Shown in pieces: positions 53,014 through 63,580 of a stretch of 64,000 nt of DNA. Position numbers and translations under genes: made by a program. Source of the DNA: Phytophthora sp. 'mugwort' (Eukaryota > Oomycota > Peronosporomycetes > Peronosporales > Peronosporaceae); NCBI GenBank assembly GCA_033558025.1, contig JAUCEF010000011.1, positions 2,480,001 through 2,544,000 on the forward strand. The letters run 5' to 3'. The notes below the pieces were generated by a model. It saw nothing but the letters and a program-made list of their open reading frames with translations. It had not been told where the DNA came from and did not search any database. How positions within the stretch are numbered: position 1 is the stretch's first letter; each line of letters begins with the position of its first letter.

Positions 53014-55221
53014 ATGGCAACCAGGTTGAGTGTGGTCTTCCGATTCCCTCAACTCATTGCCCAATTTTCAGCACGTGGCATGTCTCGACTTGTGCGGCAT
53101 TCCACGACGGAAGTCGTCAAGCTTTCGTATTGGGTTTTCGCGGTTTGGTGGGTCCTCATCCTCGTCGTGCACGTGCTCACTGGTGTCTACAATGCGTTGT
53201 ATGCCTACACCTATTGGGTGTTGAAAGACACGTACCTCAATTACTATCTCGAATCATTCAAGATTGGTGTACCACCGCCCAACCATCGTACAGTTGCCAT
53301 TGTCCACGCCACAATGTGTGCACTCCATGCAGTATGTATTTTACTTATGGTCGGTGGTTCACTCTGGCAATGTACATATGCTTTCACTCCATGGTCTTCA
53401 TCAAATACCGACTCAAAAGTCCACCAGATGTCGGCCGCTCGTACGAGTTCTCTTGTGATGCAAAGCTTTACCAAAGTGTACACTACCATTTCGGATCGAC
53501 GAGGAATCTGTGGCGTCAATGGGGTTCACTTCCATGCACTGCTAATCCTCCGCGAAATTCTTGAGACGGCGCTACAGACTGTCCAAGCGTATCGCATGAG
53601 TGAATTACTCCCTCGAGTTCTTCTCAATCGCTTCTACGTTGTCATGCTCGTTGCCAATTGCTGGTCGTCTGTTGTCGTTTACTCGAGTTTCTTCACAGGT
53701 GACGAGGCTTTGCGACGATTTGTATGTATTGTCCTGGACTGCATTGTCGACCTGATTGCTTGCATGGGTGTAGAGCTCATGATCTTACTGAGTTACAAAA
53801 GCGACTACGTCGTGGAGATCCGCGGTTTTTGGGATTTCACATGGCACAACGACGAGTGGGCAGCGCGTGCTCTCAACGAGTTTCGGATGCTTGTCGTCGT
53901 CTCTTGGTCGGACCTCGCAAGCCGTGCTATCTTCTCGCTCGGACTGGTCATGACGACAACCAACATGAAAGAATTACTCGAGCGTCAACCACGAAGCACC
54001 AATCCCGTTCTTCAAACGGTCGTCGAAAGCTTCACCGCCGTTAATCCAATCGTATCCAAGCTCTCAGCACATAACGTCTTACCAGATCGCAAGCAAACAT
54101 TTCTCGTGAAGATCCATGACAGTTATCATGACACAAAGCTACGTACCCGTAGTGGGAAACTCTTGCTACGTGCAACTCATTTGCTGTTCGGTGCATGGGG
54201 AATTGCAGTTCTTGGCCTTCACATCCATGCGTCAGTACAGCCACAACTGCCCCAATGTCTCATGCAAGTGAGACCATGGGCAGCTTCTCGACCATCTTGC
54301 TATTTGGTCGGACTCGACTGTCACACACTGGCGATTTCCGGCAAAATGGACGAGGTAGCCACAATGTGGAACGAGTTTGACAGCTCTACAGTGGTGCAGC
54401 TACTGATCCGCCACTGCCCAGCAGTGGAAATTCCGGATAGTATCAGCGAATTCCACGGACTTCACGGTGTGAAAATGTACAACTCGACACTTGTCGACTG
54501 GAGCGAATCTGCCGCTCTCACGCAAACGAACCATCCAGAAGTGGCTTGGCTCTACATTGTCCGTGTCAATATGACGCACGGTTTGTTGCCTGCGGGCTTG
54601 CAGTCGATCGATTTCCCGCCAACTTTGTTTGACATGGAGTTTTGCGTCACAAATCTACGCGAAATACCCGACGATCTCGACATTAAGTGGCCCATGGGTG
54701 GGCTTGTGATCTTCGAATACGGTCAGCTGACAACGTTCCCTTTGGTGCTTACGCGACTAGGACCCAGTCAACTTTCAGTGAGTGGCAACCCCATCCAAGA
54801 ACTTCCTCCAGCCCTCTTTCATATCGCTGGAATGGCGAAACTGGGGATCGGCGCGACGAAAGTGCGTGAGCTTCCGCGCAATGTACCCAACGTGTCACCT
54901 GAATTATCCTTTATCTACATTGGTGAGACCGAGATTTCGTTCTTTTGGTCATGGGTAGACGAGCTCCTCTCAGTACTTTGGGTAGCTCCAGGTACACCAT
55001 ACTGTGCGGTGCTCGTGGACCTTGAGAGTGGAGCTGTTGCTTCATTTAATGTGTCGGTGTCGCCAGAGTATTCGCCCATTTTAATGGATCCGAGCGTCGA
55101 AAACCGACCGAATATTATGAATGCCGTGTACTGTTACGACGCTGACCGGACATTTTATCCTATCATGGTGGACGATTACTACTTGGCGATTAGTACTCCG
55201 CCAGTATTAATGAAGCCGTAA
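53014..55221 (+). CDS. Polytopic membrane protein with C-terminal LRR domain, copy 3
   Basis: Intronless, 735 residues from the ATG at 53014. An internal ATG at 53080 (MSRLVRHSTTEVV) aligns with the start of copy 2 and would give 713. Hydrophobic segments lie at about 38-64, 93-118, 206-226, 237-260, 292-314 and 384-404. A conserved loop between the second and third contains ISDRRGICGVNGVHFHALL and TALQTVQAYRMSELLPR. The C-terminal part, 405-735, carries CLMQVRPWA, PSCYLVGLDC, DEVATMWNEFDSSTVVQLLI, LRRs (QLSVSGNPIQELPPALF) and the sequons NST and NMT. The high identity of the cysteine block among copies suggests that it is the functional core. No catalytic motif is visible. Surface recognition is a guess. 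Confidence 0.82.
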   Translation: MATRLSVVFRFPQLIAQFSARGMSRLVRHSTTEVVKLSYWVFAVWWVLILVVHVLTGVYNALYAYTYWVLKDTYLNYYLESFKIGVPPPNHRTVAIVHATMCALHAVCILLMVGGSLWQCTYAFTPWSSSNTDSKVHQMSAARTSSLVMQSFTKVYTTISDRRGICGVNGVHFHALLILREILETALQTVQAYRMSELLPRVLLNRFYVVMLVANCWSSVVVYSSFFTGDEALRRFVCIVLDCIVDLIACMGVELMILLSYKSDYVVEIRGFWDFTWHNDEWAARALNEFRMLVVVSWSDLASRAIFSLGLVMTTTNMKELLERQPRSTNPVLQTVVESFTAVNPIVSKLSAHNVLPDRKQTFLVKIHDSYHDTKLRTRSGKLLLRATHLLFGAWGIAVLGLHIHASVQPQLPQCLMQVRPWAASRPSCYLVGLDCHTLAISGKMDEVATMWNEFDSSTVVQLLIRHCPAVEIPDSISEFHGLHGVKMYNSTLVDWSESAALTQTNHPEVAWLYIVRVNMTHGLLPAGLQSIDFPPTLFDMEFCVTNLREIPDDLDIKWPMGGLVIFEYGQLTTFPLVLTRLGPSQLSVSGNPIQELPPALFHIAGMAKLGIGATKVRELPRNVPNVSPELSFIYIGETEISFFWSWVDELLSVLWVAPGTPYCAVLVDLESGAVASFNVSVSPEYSPILMDPSVENRPNIMNAVYCYDADRTFYPIMVDDYYLAISTPPVLMKP

Positions 55222-55309
55222 ATTTAGAAAATACTACTATTAGGATTCAGTTTAGCATTTCAACACGTATATTCATTATATTCATCTTGACATCCTGCTT
55301 TCTGTGTCC

Positions 55310-58300
55310 TTACTTCTTCTGGTGGTTGACGTAGCGCATTGCCATGGCCGCCCAGATTCGGAAGAGTACAATGAGGCCGATGGTGATGCCGAAGTTACGG
55401 GCAATTTGGTGATGTTTCATGCCAAAATACTGTTCCGTGTACTCCTTGATAGTAATATGGCCGACGGTCTCCGGAGCTCCAGCCATCGGTTGGCACCCAA
55501 GCTGACTCCCGATATTCTCGTACGCTTGTGTCGTGTCGTTCCAGGTCGGGAGCTCGTCACAATCGGCAAAAAGCATCGAAATGAGGTTCGAAAGGGGGAA
55601 CTTGAAGACGCAAATCTTGTAGAGCCACGTGTAGCCCGAAGGAATCTTGTACGCCGGTGGGCTGAAGCCGACGAACATCATGAAGATTGAGTTAAAGAGA
55701 ATGCCCACGATCTGCGCTACTTCTTCGCTTGGAGTCAGAAAGACGAAGAATTGCGCCAGATAGACCATCATAAGCACCAAGAGCGACGACTGGAGCCAGA
55801 AGACGACCATGGTGGCAAACCCCGTGAAGCCGACAAAGTAGTAAAAGATGACGCTGAACAGGAGCGAGCTCACGAAGCAGTACGGGATCTCGGCCAGCGT
55901 CGAAGCCACAAAGTACCAAAAGGCGTTATATGTCTGCGATGCTCGTTCACGGTAGAATGACTCGCGCTCGGAGCACGTGAGCGGCATGACGCTTTGGAAA
56001 ACGGCCATCGAGTTGAAGAGAGCCGACATGAAGACCATGCCCACGCCAGAGTTTAGACCCGAGTAGGACGTGTAGTCGTTGTTACTCACGAAGATGAGTC
56101 CGAACAGGACGCCCAAGAAGATGGCCAGGTACATTCGGGTCAGGTTGTACGTCGGCGTCCGCCAGTACATTTGAAAGTATCGCCACACGACAAATTTCAT
56201 TTGAGTCCTGGAACTGGCTGCGCGTTTCTTTCCAAAGACCATCTCGGGGAGATCGGGCGACGGCGTCGTGATACCTTCTTTCGCCATCGTCGTCTCCAGC
56301 TGCTGGTTGTATGGGCTGTTCGTGAAGTAGCTCACAAAGTCCGTCGAGTCATCGGAGCCATGGCCAACCCCAGCACCGATACACTCCAGCATCCACGTGG
56401 CCGGGTTATAGCCGTCCGGTAACGTCGTCACGCCCGGGATATTCTCAAAGTAGTCGATCAGGTTGCGACAGTTTGCGCCCAGGTCGCCGTAGAATGCCGT
56501 CTGGCCGCCGCGCTGCAGTAGAAGCAGTCGGTCAAAGAGGTAAAAGACCTCAGCGGACGGCTGGTGGATCGTGCAAATGATGGTGCGGCCCGAGTCCGCC
56601 ACCTTGCGCACGCCGTCCATAATGATCTTGGCTGAACGTGCATCCAGGCCACTCGTTGGTTCATCCAGGAAGATCACACTCGGCTGAGCTGCAAGCTCCA
56701 CGCCAATGGTCAGACGCTTCATCTGCTCCACGGAACTGCCGCGGATGATCTGGTCGGCAATGTCTTCCAAACCGAGCAGTTCGATGCATTCGTTGACTGA
56801 GTCGAGTTTCTTCGCGTCGGAAATGGACGCGTCCTGACGCAAGAACGAGCTGAAGGTCAAGGCCTCGCGAATGGTAGCAGCCTCCGAGTGGACGTCCATC
56901 TGCTCGCAATACCCCGTGGCACGACGGATGGCCAGGTCACTCGCTTCGTAGCCGTTCAGCAGGATTTTGCCCGTAATTTTGCCTCCTGTCTTGCGGCCAG
57001 CAATGACGTCCATAAGCGTGGTCTTCCCGGCACCCGTCGAGCCCATGAGCGCAGTGATGGACCCAGGCACAGCGAAGCCGTTGATGCCTCGGAGCAGCTC
57101 CAGCTGCTGCTTCATGTTGTGCGGATCCGGGACGTAGTAGTGCAGGTTCTGGAAGGCCACGGTGACTGGCACAAAGTTCTTCTCTCGAGTCTCGACGGGT
57201 AGATCGACAACCACGTCGCTCTTCCGGTTCGCTCCCTTTGGGGTTTCACTGAGGACGTACGAGGTTTCGTCATCAATGGCTTTCACCGAGACGTCGACGT
57301 TCTCTGGGGTCTCGTAACGGACGTACTCGAGCGCCAAGTACGACAGGAACATGAAGACGACGTAAATTGCTACGAGGTAGATGATGCCGTATGCGACCCA
57401 TTCCTTCTCCGTCACAAAGTCGAATAGATCCAGGTAGTATTCTCCCATTGTCAGGCCGTTGTACTTGGCGCAGTAGTCGACGCCGTCGTATATACAGACG
57501 TCAAAGTCACTGGACCGGTACTGGTTGATGGCCATTGCCTTGAGCGCCCACGCGATGGGGCTGATCCAGTGCGCCCAGATGAGATAGTCGGGGATTTGGC
57601 TCTTGGTCACGACGAAACCCGCGAAGATGATGAAGACGAGGATCGAGATCATGCCCACGGGCATCACCACGTTGGCATCAGGACACACACCGGCAAGGAA
57701 GAAAAACCACATTCCCATGGCCAAGTTTGACACGAAGAGGATGATCTCAAAGATCACAAAGAGCTTGACGTCGGCCGCAAAGCCACACACCCAGTACAAG
57801 ATGGAGCCGAAGATGAGCGTCTCGGCCACCGCCAAGGGGATTTGACTCACCGTCGTGGCGATGACGTACGAGCCCGTGCGGAAAAAGTTGGCGCGCCGTT
57901 GTTTATAGAAAATAGCACGCCCAGAGATGTAGACTGGGATCATGGCGCCTTGGCCCATGGCTAGGAACATGACGGCCGCAAACATGACCCCCATGACCAC
58001 TGCGATCTGCGTCGGGTCAAACTGGTAGAAGATGGAGCAGTAGAGTAGACCCATGATGATGACCATTGCGAGTTTCCCCATCACAAAGGCTTGGTTCCGG
58101 TACGTAATGAGCAGAGCTCGCCACTGAAGCACTATGACACTAGCAAGCATCGATTGGTGGAAAGACGGCATCGGGTCGACAATATCCTTGACACTGTCGA
58201 CCAACTCAGGGTCGTACGGTGCCTCTAAATGGCTCAACATTTCCTGGTACGTCTGCGTCAGTCGGAAACACTCGCCAAACTCAGCGGGACTGCGCGGCTG

Positions 58301-59440
58301 CTTCGTTGGATGTGGAACTTCATAACGATGCTGCTGTTTCGTGCCTAAATCCAAGAGATAGTCGGCAATATCTCGCGTTGGTGGACATTTAAAGCCAAGC
58401 GTCTCAAAATACGGCTCGACCTTGTTACATGGCCCGTGATACATGAGTTCCCCTTCGTTCAATATCATGACATCGTCGAACAACGCAAAGAGTTCAGGAG
58501 ATGGCTGAAGTAACGCGATCACGACCGTCTTGTGCATCCGGTGAGCAACGCTGCGTTGCGTGGCGACAATGTCGTACGCGGCTGCTGCATCAAGGCCAGT
58601 GGTGATCTCGTCCATGAGCGACACGTACTTCATCCCAAACTCCATCTCGCCAGTCGTCACACGCTTACGTTCCCCACCAGAGATACCACGCAGCATGTTA
58701 TCACCCACGACGGTATCCTGACAGATGTGTAGTCCAAGCTGTTGGATCACGACGTCCGGATAGTGAGCGAAAATCTTTTTCGTGTCTTCCAACGCCGTCG
58801 CGTCACGACAACGAGCTTGTGACCCCATGTCGAGCATCCCGTGGCCGTGCTCCAACAGTTTCCCACCACAGAATGTGTGCGCAAACTCGAGCGTCTCCTT
58901 CACCGTCAAGGTCGGGAAGTGCTTGTCACGTTGGTTCACATACGACACAAACTGTGGTAACCGGTCTTCAATCTGTTCTCTTGGGACGTTATTGAAGGAC
59001 ACATCGCCTTCTAATGAAATGTTCGTGGCCAGGGGGAACCGTCCACTTAGAACTTTCATGAGCGCCGACTTGCCTGAGCCGGGCTGACCCAATAGCAACG
59101 TGATTGTGCCCGGGATGAACCGACCGCTTAGACCTATTAGAATCTCCTTGCGGATCGTCTTCTTCTTTGGCCCCATTAACGTCTTTTTGAGCTCGTTTGG
59201 GATGGTCGGGAGCTCGTATTTAGTCGCGTGGTCGTCGGCCACGACGATGTCGGCGGCCAGTGACAGGTTGTTGAATCGCACTTCCATCCTTGGCAGTGGA
59301 CGGCCGGTCGCGGCCGGCAGCTTCGCGGCCAGCAGGTCGTGGAAAGCTTGCGGGCCATGGGCCATGAGCGTCTTGCCCGAGTCATAGCTGAGCTCGGGCC
59401 CGTCGACGGCCGAATTGGACGACGGCTCGGTAGAGTTCAT
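55310..59440 (-). CDS. Full-size PDR/ABCG-type ABC transporter
   Basis: Intronless. The ATG at 59440 (MNSTEPSSN) is preferred over the open GTG start upstream, giving 1376 residues. The order is the reverse orientation typical of the pleiotropic drug resistance subfamily: NBD1-TMD1-NBD2-TMD2. NBD1: Walker A GQPGSGKS at about 118-125, signature ISGGERKR, Walker B-like LMDEITTGLD, switch ALLQPSPELF. NBD2: Walker A GSTGAGKTT near 798, the PDR-type altered signature SSVEQMKRL, Walker B FLDEPTSGLDA, switch TIHQPSAEV. Each TMD has about six helices. Such pumps export lipids and toxic compounds at the plasma membrane. Both ATP sites keep their key residues apart from the usual PDR changes. The stop is only 88 bp from that of convergent copy 3. 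Confidence 0.93.
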   Translation of the reverse strand: MNSTEPSSNSAVDGPELSYDSGKTLMAHGPQAFHDLLAAKLPAATGRPLPRMEVRFNNLSLAADIVVADDHATKYELPTIPNELKKTLMGPKKKTIRKEILIGLSGRFIPGTITLLLGQPGSGKSALMKVLSGRFPLATNISLEGDVSFNNVPREQIEDRLPQFVSYVNQRDKHFPTLTVKETLEFAHTFCGGKLLEHGHGMLDMGSQARCRDATALEDTKKIFAHYPDVVIQQLGLHICQDTVVGDNMLRGISGGERKRVTTGEMEFGMKYVSLMDEITTGLDAAAAYDIVATQRSVAHRMHKTVVIALLQPSPELFALFDDVMILNEGELMYHGPCNKVEPYFETLGFKCPPTRDIADYLLDLGTKQQHRYEVPHPTKQPRSPAEFGECFRLTQTYQEMLSHLEAPYDPELVDSVKDIVDPMPSFHQSMLASVIVLQWRALLITYRNQAFVMGKLAMVIIMGLLYCSIFYQFDPTQIAVVMGVMFAAVMFLAMGQGAMIPVYISGRAIFYKQRRANFFRTGSYVIATTVSQIPLAVAETLIFGSILYWVCGFAADVKLFVIFEIILFVSNLAMGMWFFFLAGVCPDANVVMPVGMISILVFIIFAGFVVTKSQIPDYLIWAHWISPIAWALKAMAINQYRSSDFDVCIYDGVDYCAKYNGLTMGEYYLDLFDFVTEKEWVAYGIIYLVAIYVVFMFLSYLALEYVRYETPENVDVSVKAIDDETSYVLSETPKGANRKSDVVVDLPVETREKNFVPVTVAFQNLHYYVPDPHNMKQQLELLRGINGFAVPGSITALMGSTGAGKTTLMDVIAGRKTGGKITGKILLNGYEASDLAIRRATGYCEQMDVHSEAATIREALTFSSFLRQDASISDAKKLDSVNECIELLGLEDIADQIIRGSSVEQMKRLTIGVELAAQPSVIFLDEPTSGLDARSAKIIMDGVRKVADSGRTIICTIHQPSAEVFYLFDRLLLLQRGGQTAFYGDLGANCRNLIDYFENIPGVTTLPDGYNPATWMLECIGAGVGHGSDDSTDFVSYFTNSPYNQQLETTMAKEGITTPSPDLPEMVFGKKRAASSRTQMKFVVWRYFQMYWRTPTYNLTRMYLAIFLGVLFGLIFVSNNDYTSYSGLNSGVGMVFMSALFNSMAVFQSVMPLTCSERESFYRERASQTYNAFWYFVASTLAEIPYCFVSSLLFSVIFYYFVGFTGFATMVVFWLQSSLLVLMMVYLAQFFVFLTPSEEVAQIVGILFNSIFMMFVGFSPPAYKIPSGYTWLYKICVFKFPLSNLISMLFADCDELPTWNDTTQAYENIGSQLGCQPMAGAPETVGHITIKEYTEQYFGMKHHQIARNFGITIGLIVLFRIWAAMAMRYVNHQKK

Positions 59441-60124
59441 TGCGGTTGTCGTCCCAATCTCGAGCCGATTTGACTGGAACTTGCGCAGATGACAGGGAAT
59501 TTCAGAATGAGAGAGAGGATAACGCACTGGTGGAGCGTCTACATTTTCTCCTGTGCAACAAGGTCATGTAGGCGACAAAGACGACGGTATTGTACTACAT
59601 GATGTTGAAGTGGCATCAACTCGACTGTATCATTTGATAACCTCGTAGACTTGCTAACATGGTGAGAACATAATTACCCAAAACAGAGAGATCTAAGGTA
59701 CCCAAACGTGGACTAATAACGGCTAGGTTTAATGTGCTTACAAAACACAAGTGAACCACTCCTGATGACTTTGGGTGCCTTTGGGCGTGATGATGGCAGA
59801 CTAGCAACAGTGAGCTGAGCTTGTGATCCCCGCAGCAAAGTCGTGTGCAACTAGCAAGATGGAGTGGAGAGAGATTACGGCGCGATGCAAGAGCCCCCAC
59901 GCTGAAGCGCCGCCATCAGCCGAAATACCCTTCGGATCGGTCAGCAAAATCCACATTGTTGATGCTTACTATATACACAATGTTTACAGCTAGGTTTAAA
60001 GTTAATTATCGCTATGTTAGTTATCGAAGCTGCAGTAACACCTTCCAACATGATACAGTACTGTTCGTCGATAAGTTATCGAACTATGGTTGTTATTGGT
60101 CATGAATAAACGATATCTGCCGCT
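59441..60124. other. Intergenic, no gene seen
   Basis: 684 bp containing the transporter promoter and the 3' flank of the CEP41-like gene. No supported frames. Confidence 0.45.
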
Positions 60125-61168
60125 CTATCTGTAGTTTGCGGTGTTTCCCACTCGCTCCTTACGTGCCGTTGCCTTGGAGATGACGGACTCAGCAACAGTG
60201 AGGTTGCTCATGACTGAGCTGACGTCGGACGGAGGGCCTTTCCGACGCGTAGCCACGCTGCGGACACTATGCGAGCTGGCAGTGGATGAGAGTGCCGACG
60301 GACCTTTGTAGACGTCGCGCTTCGCAGTCTTCTTGGCCGGGTCCACGGGTTTCGGAGGTAGCGGAACGCCTTCGATATGGTCTGGATACTCGTCGGCGTA
60401 GTCCACTAAACCTCCAGTGAGCACGTAAACGTTGTCGAAGCCGCGCTGTACCAGTGTATGCGCCGTCAGAGCTGCGGTCTTATCGTCCAGGTCATAAAGA
60501 ACGATCAGTTTCGAGTCTTGGTTCTTGAACTGATGCATCTCTGGTAGTAGCACATCTCGGTTTAAGTAGCTTGTTGGGTAGTTCTTGGCACGATGAATAC
60601 GGTTCGTAGTAAACTCGTCCTTGGTACGAGTGTCCAGCACGAGATACGGCGGGTCATAGTCCTCCTTCTCGTCAGCTTCGTAGCTCACAATCCGAGGTCC
60701 GCTGCTTTCCTGGTTGTCTTCTCCGACCGGCACTCGCTCCATCGTGAAGTCGCCATTGGCACCTTTGACCATTCTCGCGACCATTTCCGGCTGACTGGCG
60801 CATCCGCTGTCTTCGTACTCGTTAAAGAGCTCGGCGAGACAGCGGCACGTGATACGGCGGAAAGTTTCGTCTCGGCGCTTCAGAAATTCCTTTTGAGCTG
60901 AAGGCGTCGGTTAGATAACCAAGTCCGAGAGTACTAAACATTAAAGGATAAACTAATTTGGCCACGCACAGATGAGTCGAACTTTGTTGACGGTGGAGCC
61001 CGAGTCAATCTTGCTCTGTGTATTCTTGTACCTCGGGTTCTGTGGGATCCGCTTCTCCATGAGCTAGAAAGCACGAATCACGAGTGGCGTTCAGCAAAAT
61101 GTATAGATCCTCGTAGTAATATGTGCAAGACTTACGCTGAGAGGAGCTTTGGGCTTGGCACGATGCAT
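60125..61168 (-). CDS. CEP41: CEP41-like centrosomal/ciliary protein with rhodanese domain
   Basis: Three exons (61168-61136, 61063-60970, 60897-60125) give 299 residues; the introns (72 nt each) keep phase. The N-terminus reads LMEKRIPQNPRYKNTQSKID, the conserved start of CEP41/TSGA14, followed by a coiled coil (QKEFLKRRDETFRRI). A rhodanese-like domain covers about residues 120-215 (YLVLDTRTKDEF, LIVLYDLDDKTAALTAHTLV, VYVLTGGL). The expected active-site Cys is replaced by Asp in LYDLDDKT, as in CEP41, so it is not a sulfurtransferase. In animals CEP41 supports tubulin glutamylation in cilia. Its presence suggests a role in the zoospore flagellum. The C-terminal 75 residues are basic and disordered. 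Confidence 0.82.
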
Positions 61169-61376
61169 CTTGAGGCAATAAAAGCGTCGGGATGTCGAGT
61201 GGGCGGAGAAGAAGCGAAATGGCCGCGACTATTTGGGACCTGTCTCCGCAAGAGTCTGTAACGATTCACAGTGCTGGTTTATATATAACCGATAGTATTG
61301 GAAGCATTTGCGTGCCGAAAAAATCTGCATTGTGAACAATATGTATTTTATCCATTTTCTAGACTACTAGCAGCTC

Positions 61377-63580
61377 TTACTGTGGTTGTATCAGTGGAGG
61401 AGGGATACCGATCGCGTTGATGCTGTCTTCCATCGCAAGAGGATAAAAGAGCCCCTCAATGCGAAGATCACATCGAACGGCATTCAAAATGACGTCCCTA
61501 TTCGCCTCGGACGGATCCATTAGCGTCTGCGAGTATTCGGGTGACAGCGGCACACTAAAAGCCGTCTGAGCCCCACCTTCAAGTCGCTCGAGTCGCAATA
61601 AGGGGTATCTCCGGCCAGCCACGGGTTTGCTCGTCTTTCAGCCTCTCCACCAATTCATCCGTCCATGCCCAGAAGAAGGAAATGTTGGTATCACCGATGA
61701 AATTCCACGATAACTCAGCCGATAGCTGCGTGACGTTGCGAGGAAGCTCGTGTAGATTCCTGTTGCTAATGCTGGGGAAAAGCATGCCTTGCACTTCGAA
61801 AACTTTGGGAGGAAGCTCTTTCAAAAAAGGGTTACCCGTCAATGCCAGGTAGTACGGCTCAAGGCGAGGCAAGACTGGAGGAACGGTCGTATGTTGGCTG
61901 TACTCAATTTGGATAATAGCATACAGGGGCCATTTCGAGTCGAGATTATCCGGTAGTGTACGTACATTCGTGACGCAGATCTCGATATCGTATAGACTTT
62001 GTGGGAAGTCTGTGGATTGGAAGCCAATAGGTAGTAGACCGTCCGTCATGTTGACACGCACGAGCATCAAACAGGATAATCCCGGGTGGTTCGTACTGGA
62101 AAGAGCTGACGCTTCCCCCCAGTCTCGGATTGTCGTATTGTACAATTTAGTGTTGCGAAGACCACGAAATTCACTGAAAATGTCGGAGACCTCGAGCTCG
62201 GGACAGTGCCGAATGAGTAACTGGACGACGGTGGATGCGTCGAACTCGCGCCACGTTGCGTCCACCTCGTCCTTTTTTCCACTGATCCCGAGCGTGTGGC
62301 AATCAAGTCCAGCAAGGTAGCATGACGTTCGGAAGACCGCCCATGGCCGAACCTGCATCAAACACTGCGGTAGTATTTGCTGTCTGGATGCTTCAAGATG
62401 GAGGCTGAGGACCAAAAGCCCCAAAAGACCGAACAACAAGTGCACCGAGCGCCACACCAGTCGTACCCCTCGACTACTTTCTTTGGTCGGAAGGCTGAGC
62501 TTCGGAGTCTCTGGATAGGGACAATTGGCGGTGAGATATTTAGGCTGAGTTTGGCGTCCCAAAACTTGTCACTCGCGGTTCGAGCAGAGTCCGCTTTTGA
62601 GGTCGTTTTGGCAAATTGAATCACACGATTCCTCCGACTTAAAGGCAAACGCTGTAGCAATTCCTTCATGCTCATGGTCGTGAGCACAAGACCCAGCGAG
62701 AAGACGGCGCGGCTCGCAAGATCCGACCAAGACACGACCACGACCATTTTCAATTCATTCAGAGCTCGCGCGACCCACTCGTCATTGTACCACTACGCTC
62801 GGGAAAGCCACGAATCAACGGATCATAATCTCCGGCGTAGCTTAGAGTGACCATGAGCTCGACACCCATGCAGCCCACGAGGTCCAGCACACAGTCCAAC
62901 ACGATGCACGCTAGGCGCCGTCGGACCTCGTCACGCTTGAAAAAGAATGAGTAAACAATGACGGACGACCAGCAATTAACCGCTAACAAGATGACGTAAA
63001 AGCGGTTAAGTAGTGTTCGTGGTAGCAACACACTCAATCGATACGCCTGGACAGTCTGCAACGCCGTCTCGACCACTTCACGCAGCATGAGAACAGCACG
63101 GAAATGGTCGCTGTTCACACCGCAGAGACCACGGCGATCCGCTAGTTTATCGTAGATTTTCGTAAAACTTTGAAGGATCACCGAGCTTATACGGTCCGAT
63201 TTTTGTTTCGTCGGGCTTGGCGTCGACATCGCATGACACCCACGATGTGAAAGCCAGCTATCGTTGACGAATTGATCCGCACAGCATGAGCAGGATACAC
63301 ACTGCATGCATCATTGACATGACCATGTGAACGATAGCAATCATGCAGTGGTACGGACTAGGCATGCCGATCTCGAAGGATTCATAATACAAGTTGGCAA
63401 ACGAATCTTGAAGGTGCTAATAGCAATACGCGTACAGAGCTGTGTAGACACACGTGACCACATGGACACCGAGAATGACGACCCACCAGACTGCGAAGGT
63501 CCAATGTGAAAGCTTGACCAACTCTGTAGATGCACTCGGATGATGCGCGATAGCTGACGGAGAATCGAGCTCTTCTTCAT
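61377..63580 (-). pseudogene. LRR-membrane family copy 4, disrupted
   Basis: Full-length family similarity from start to stop on the minus strand, but broken. There is a frame change shortly after the start (near 63535), a TAG in the second hydrophobic region (near 63420), further stops around 63250-63310, a frame change near 62795, another near 62560 and one near 61605. The fragments are otherwise well conserved: 62562-61579 keeps CLMQVRPWA, DEVDATWREFDASTVVQLLI and YLALTGNPFLKELPP; 61622-61377 keeps the C-terminal SPEYSQTLMDPSEAN and the end NAIGIPPPLIQPQ. The decay is recent compared with the relic at 22832-23480. A sequencing origin of all the breaks is unlikely, because neighbouring genes are clean. 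Confidence 0.8.
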
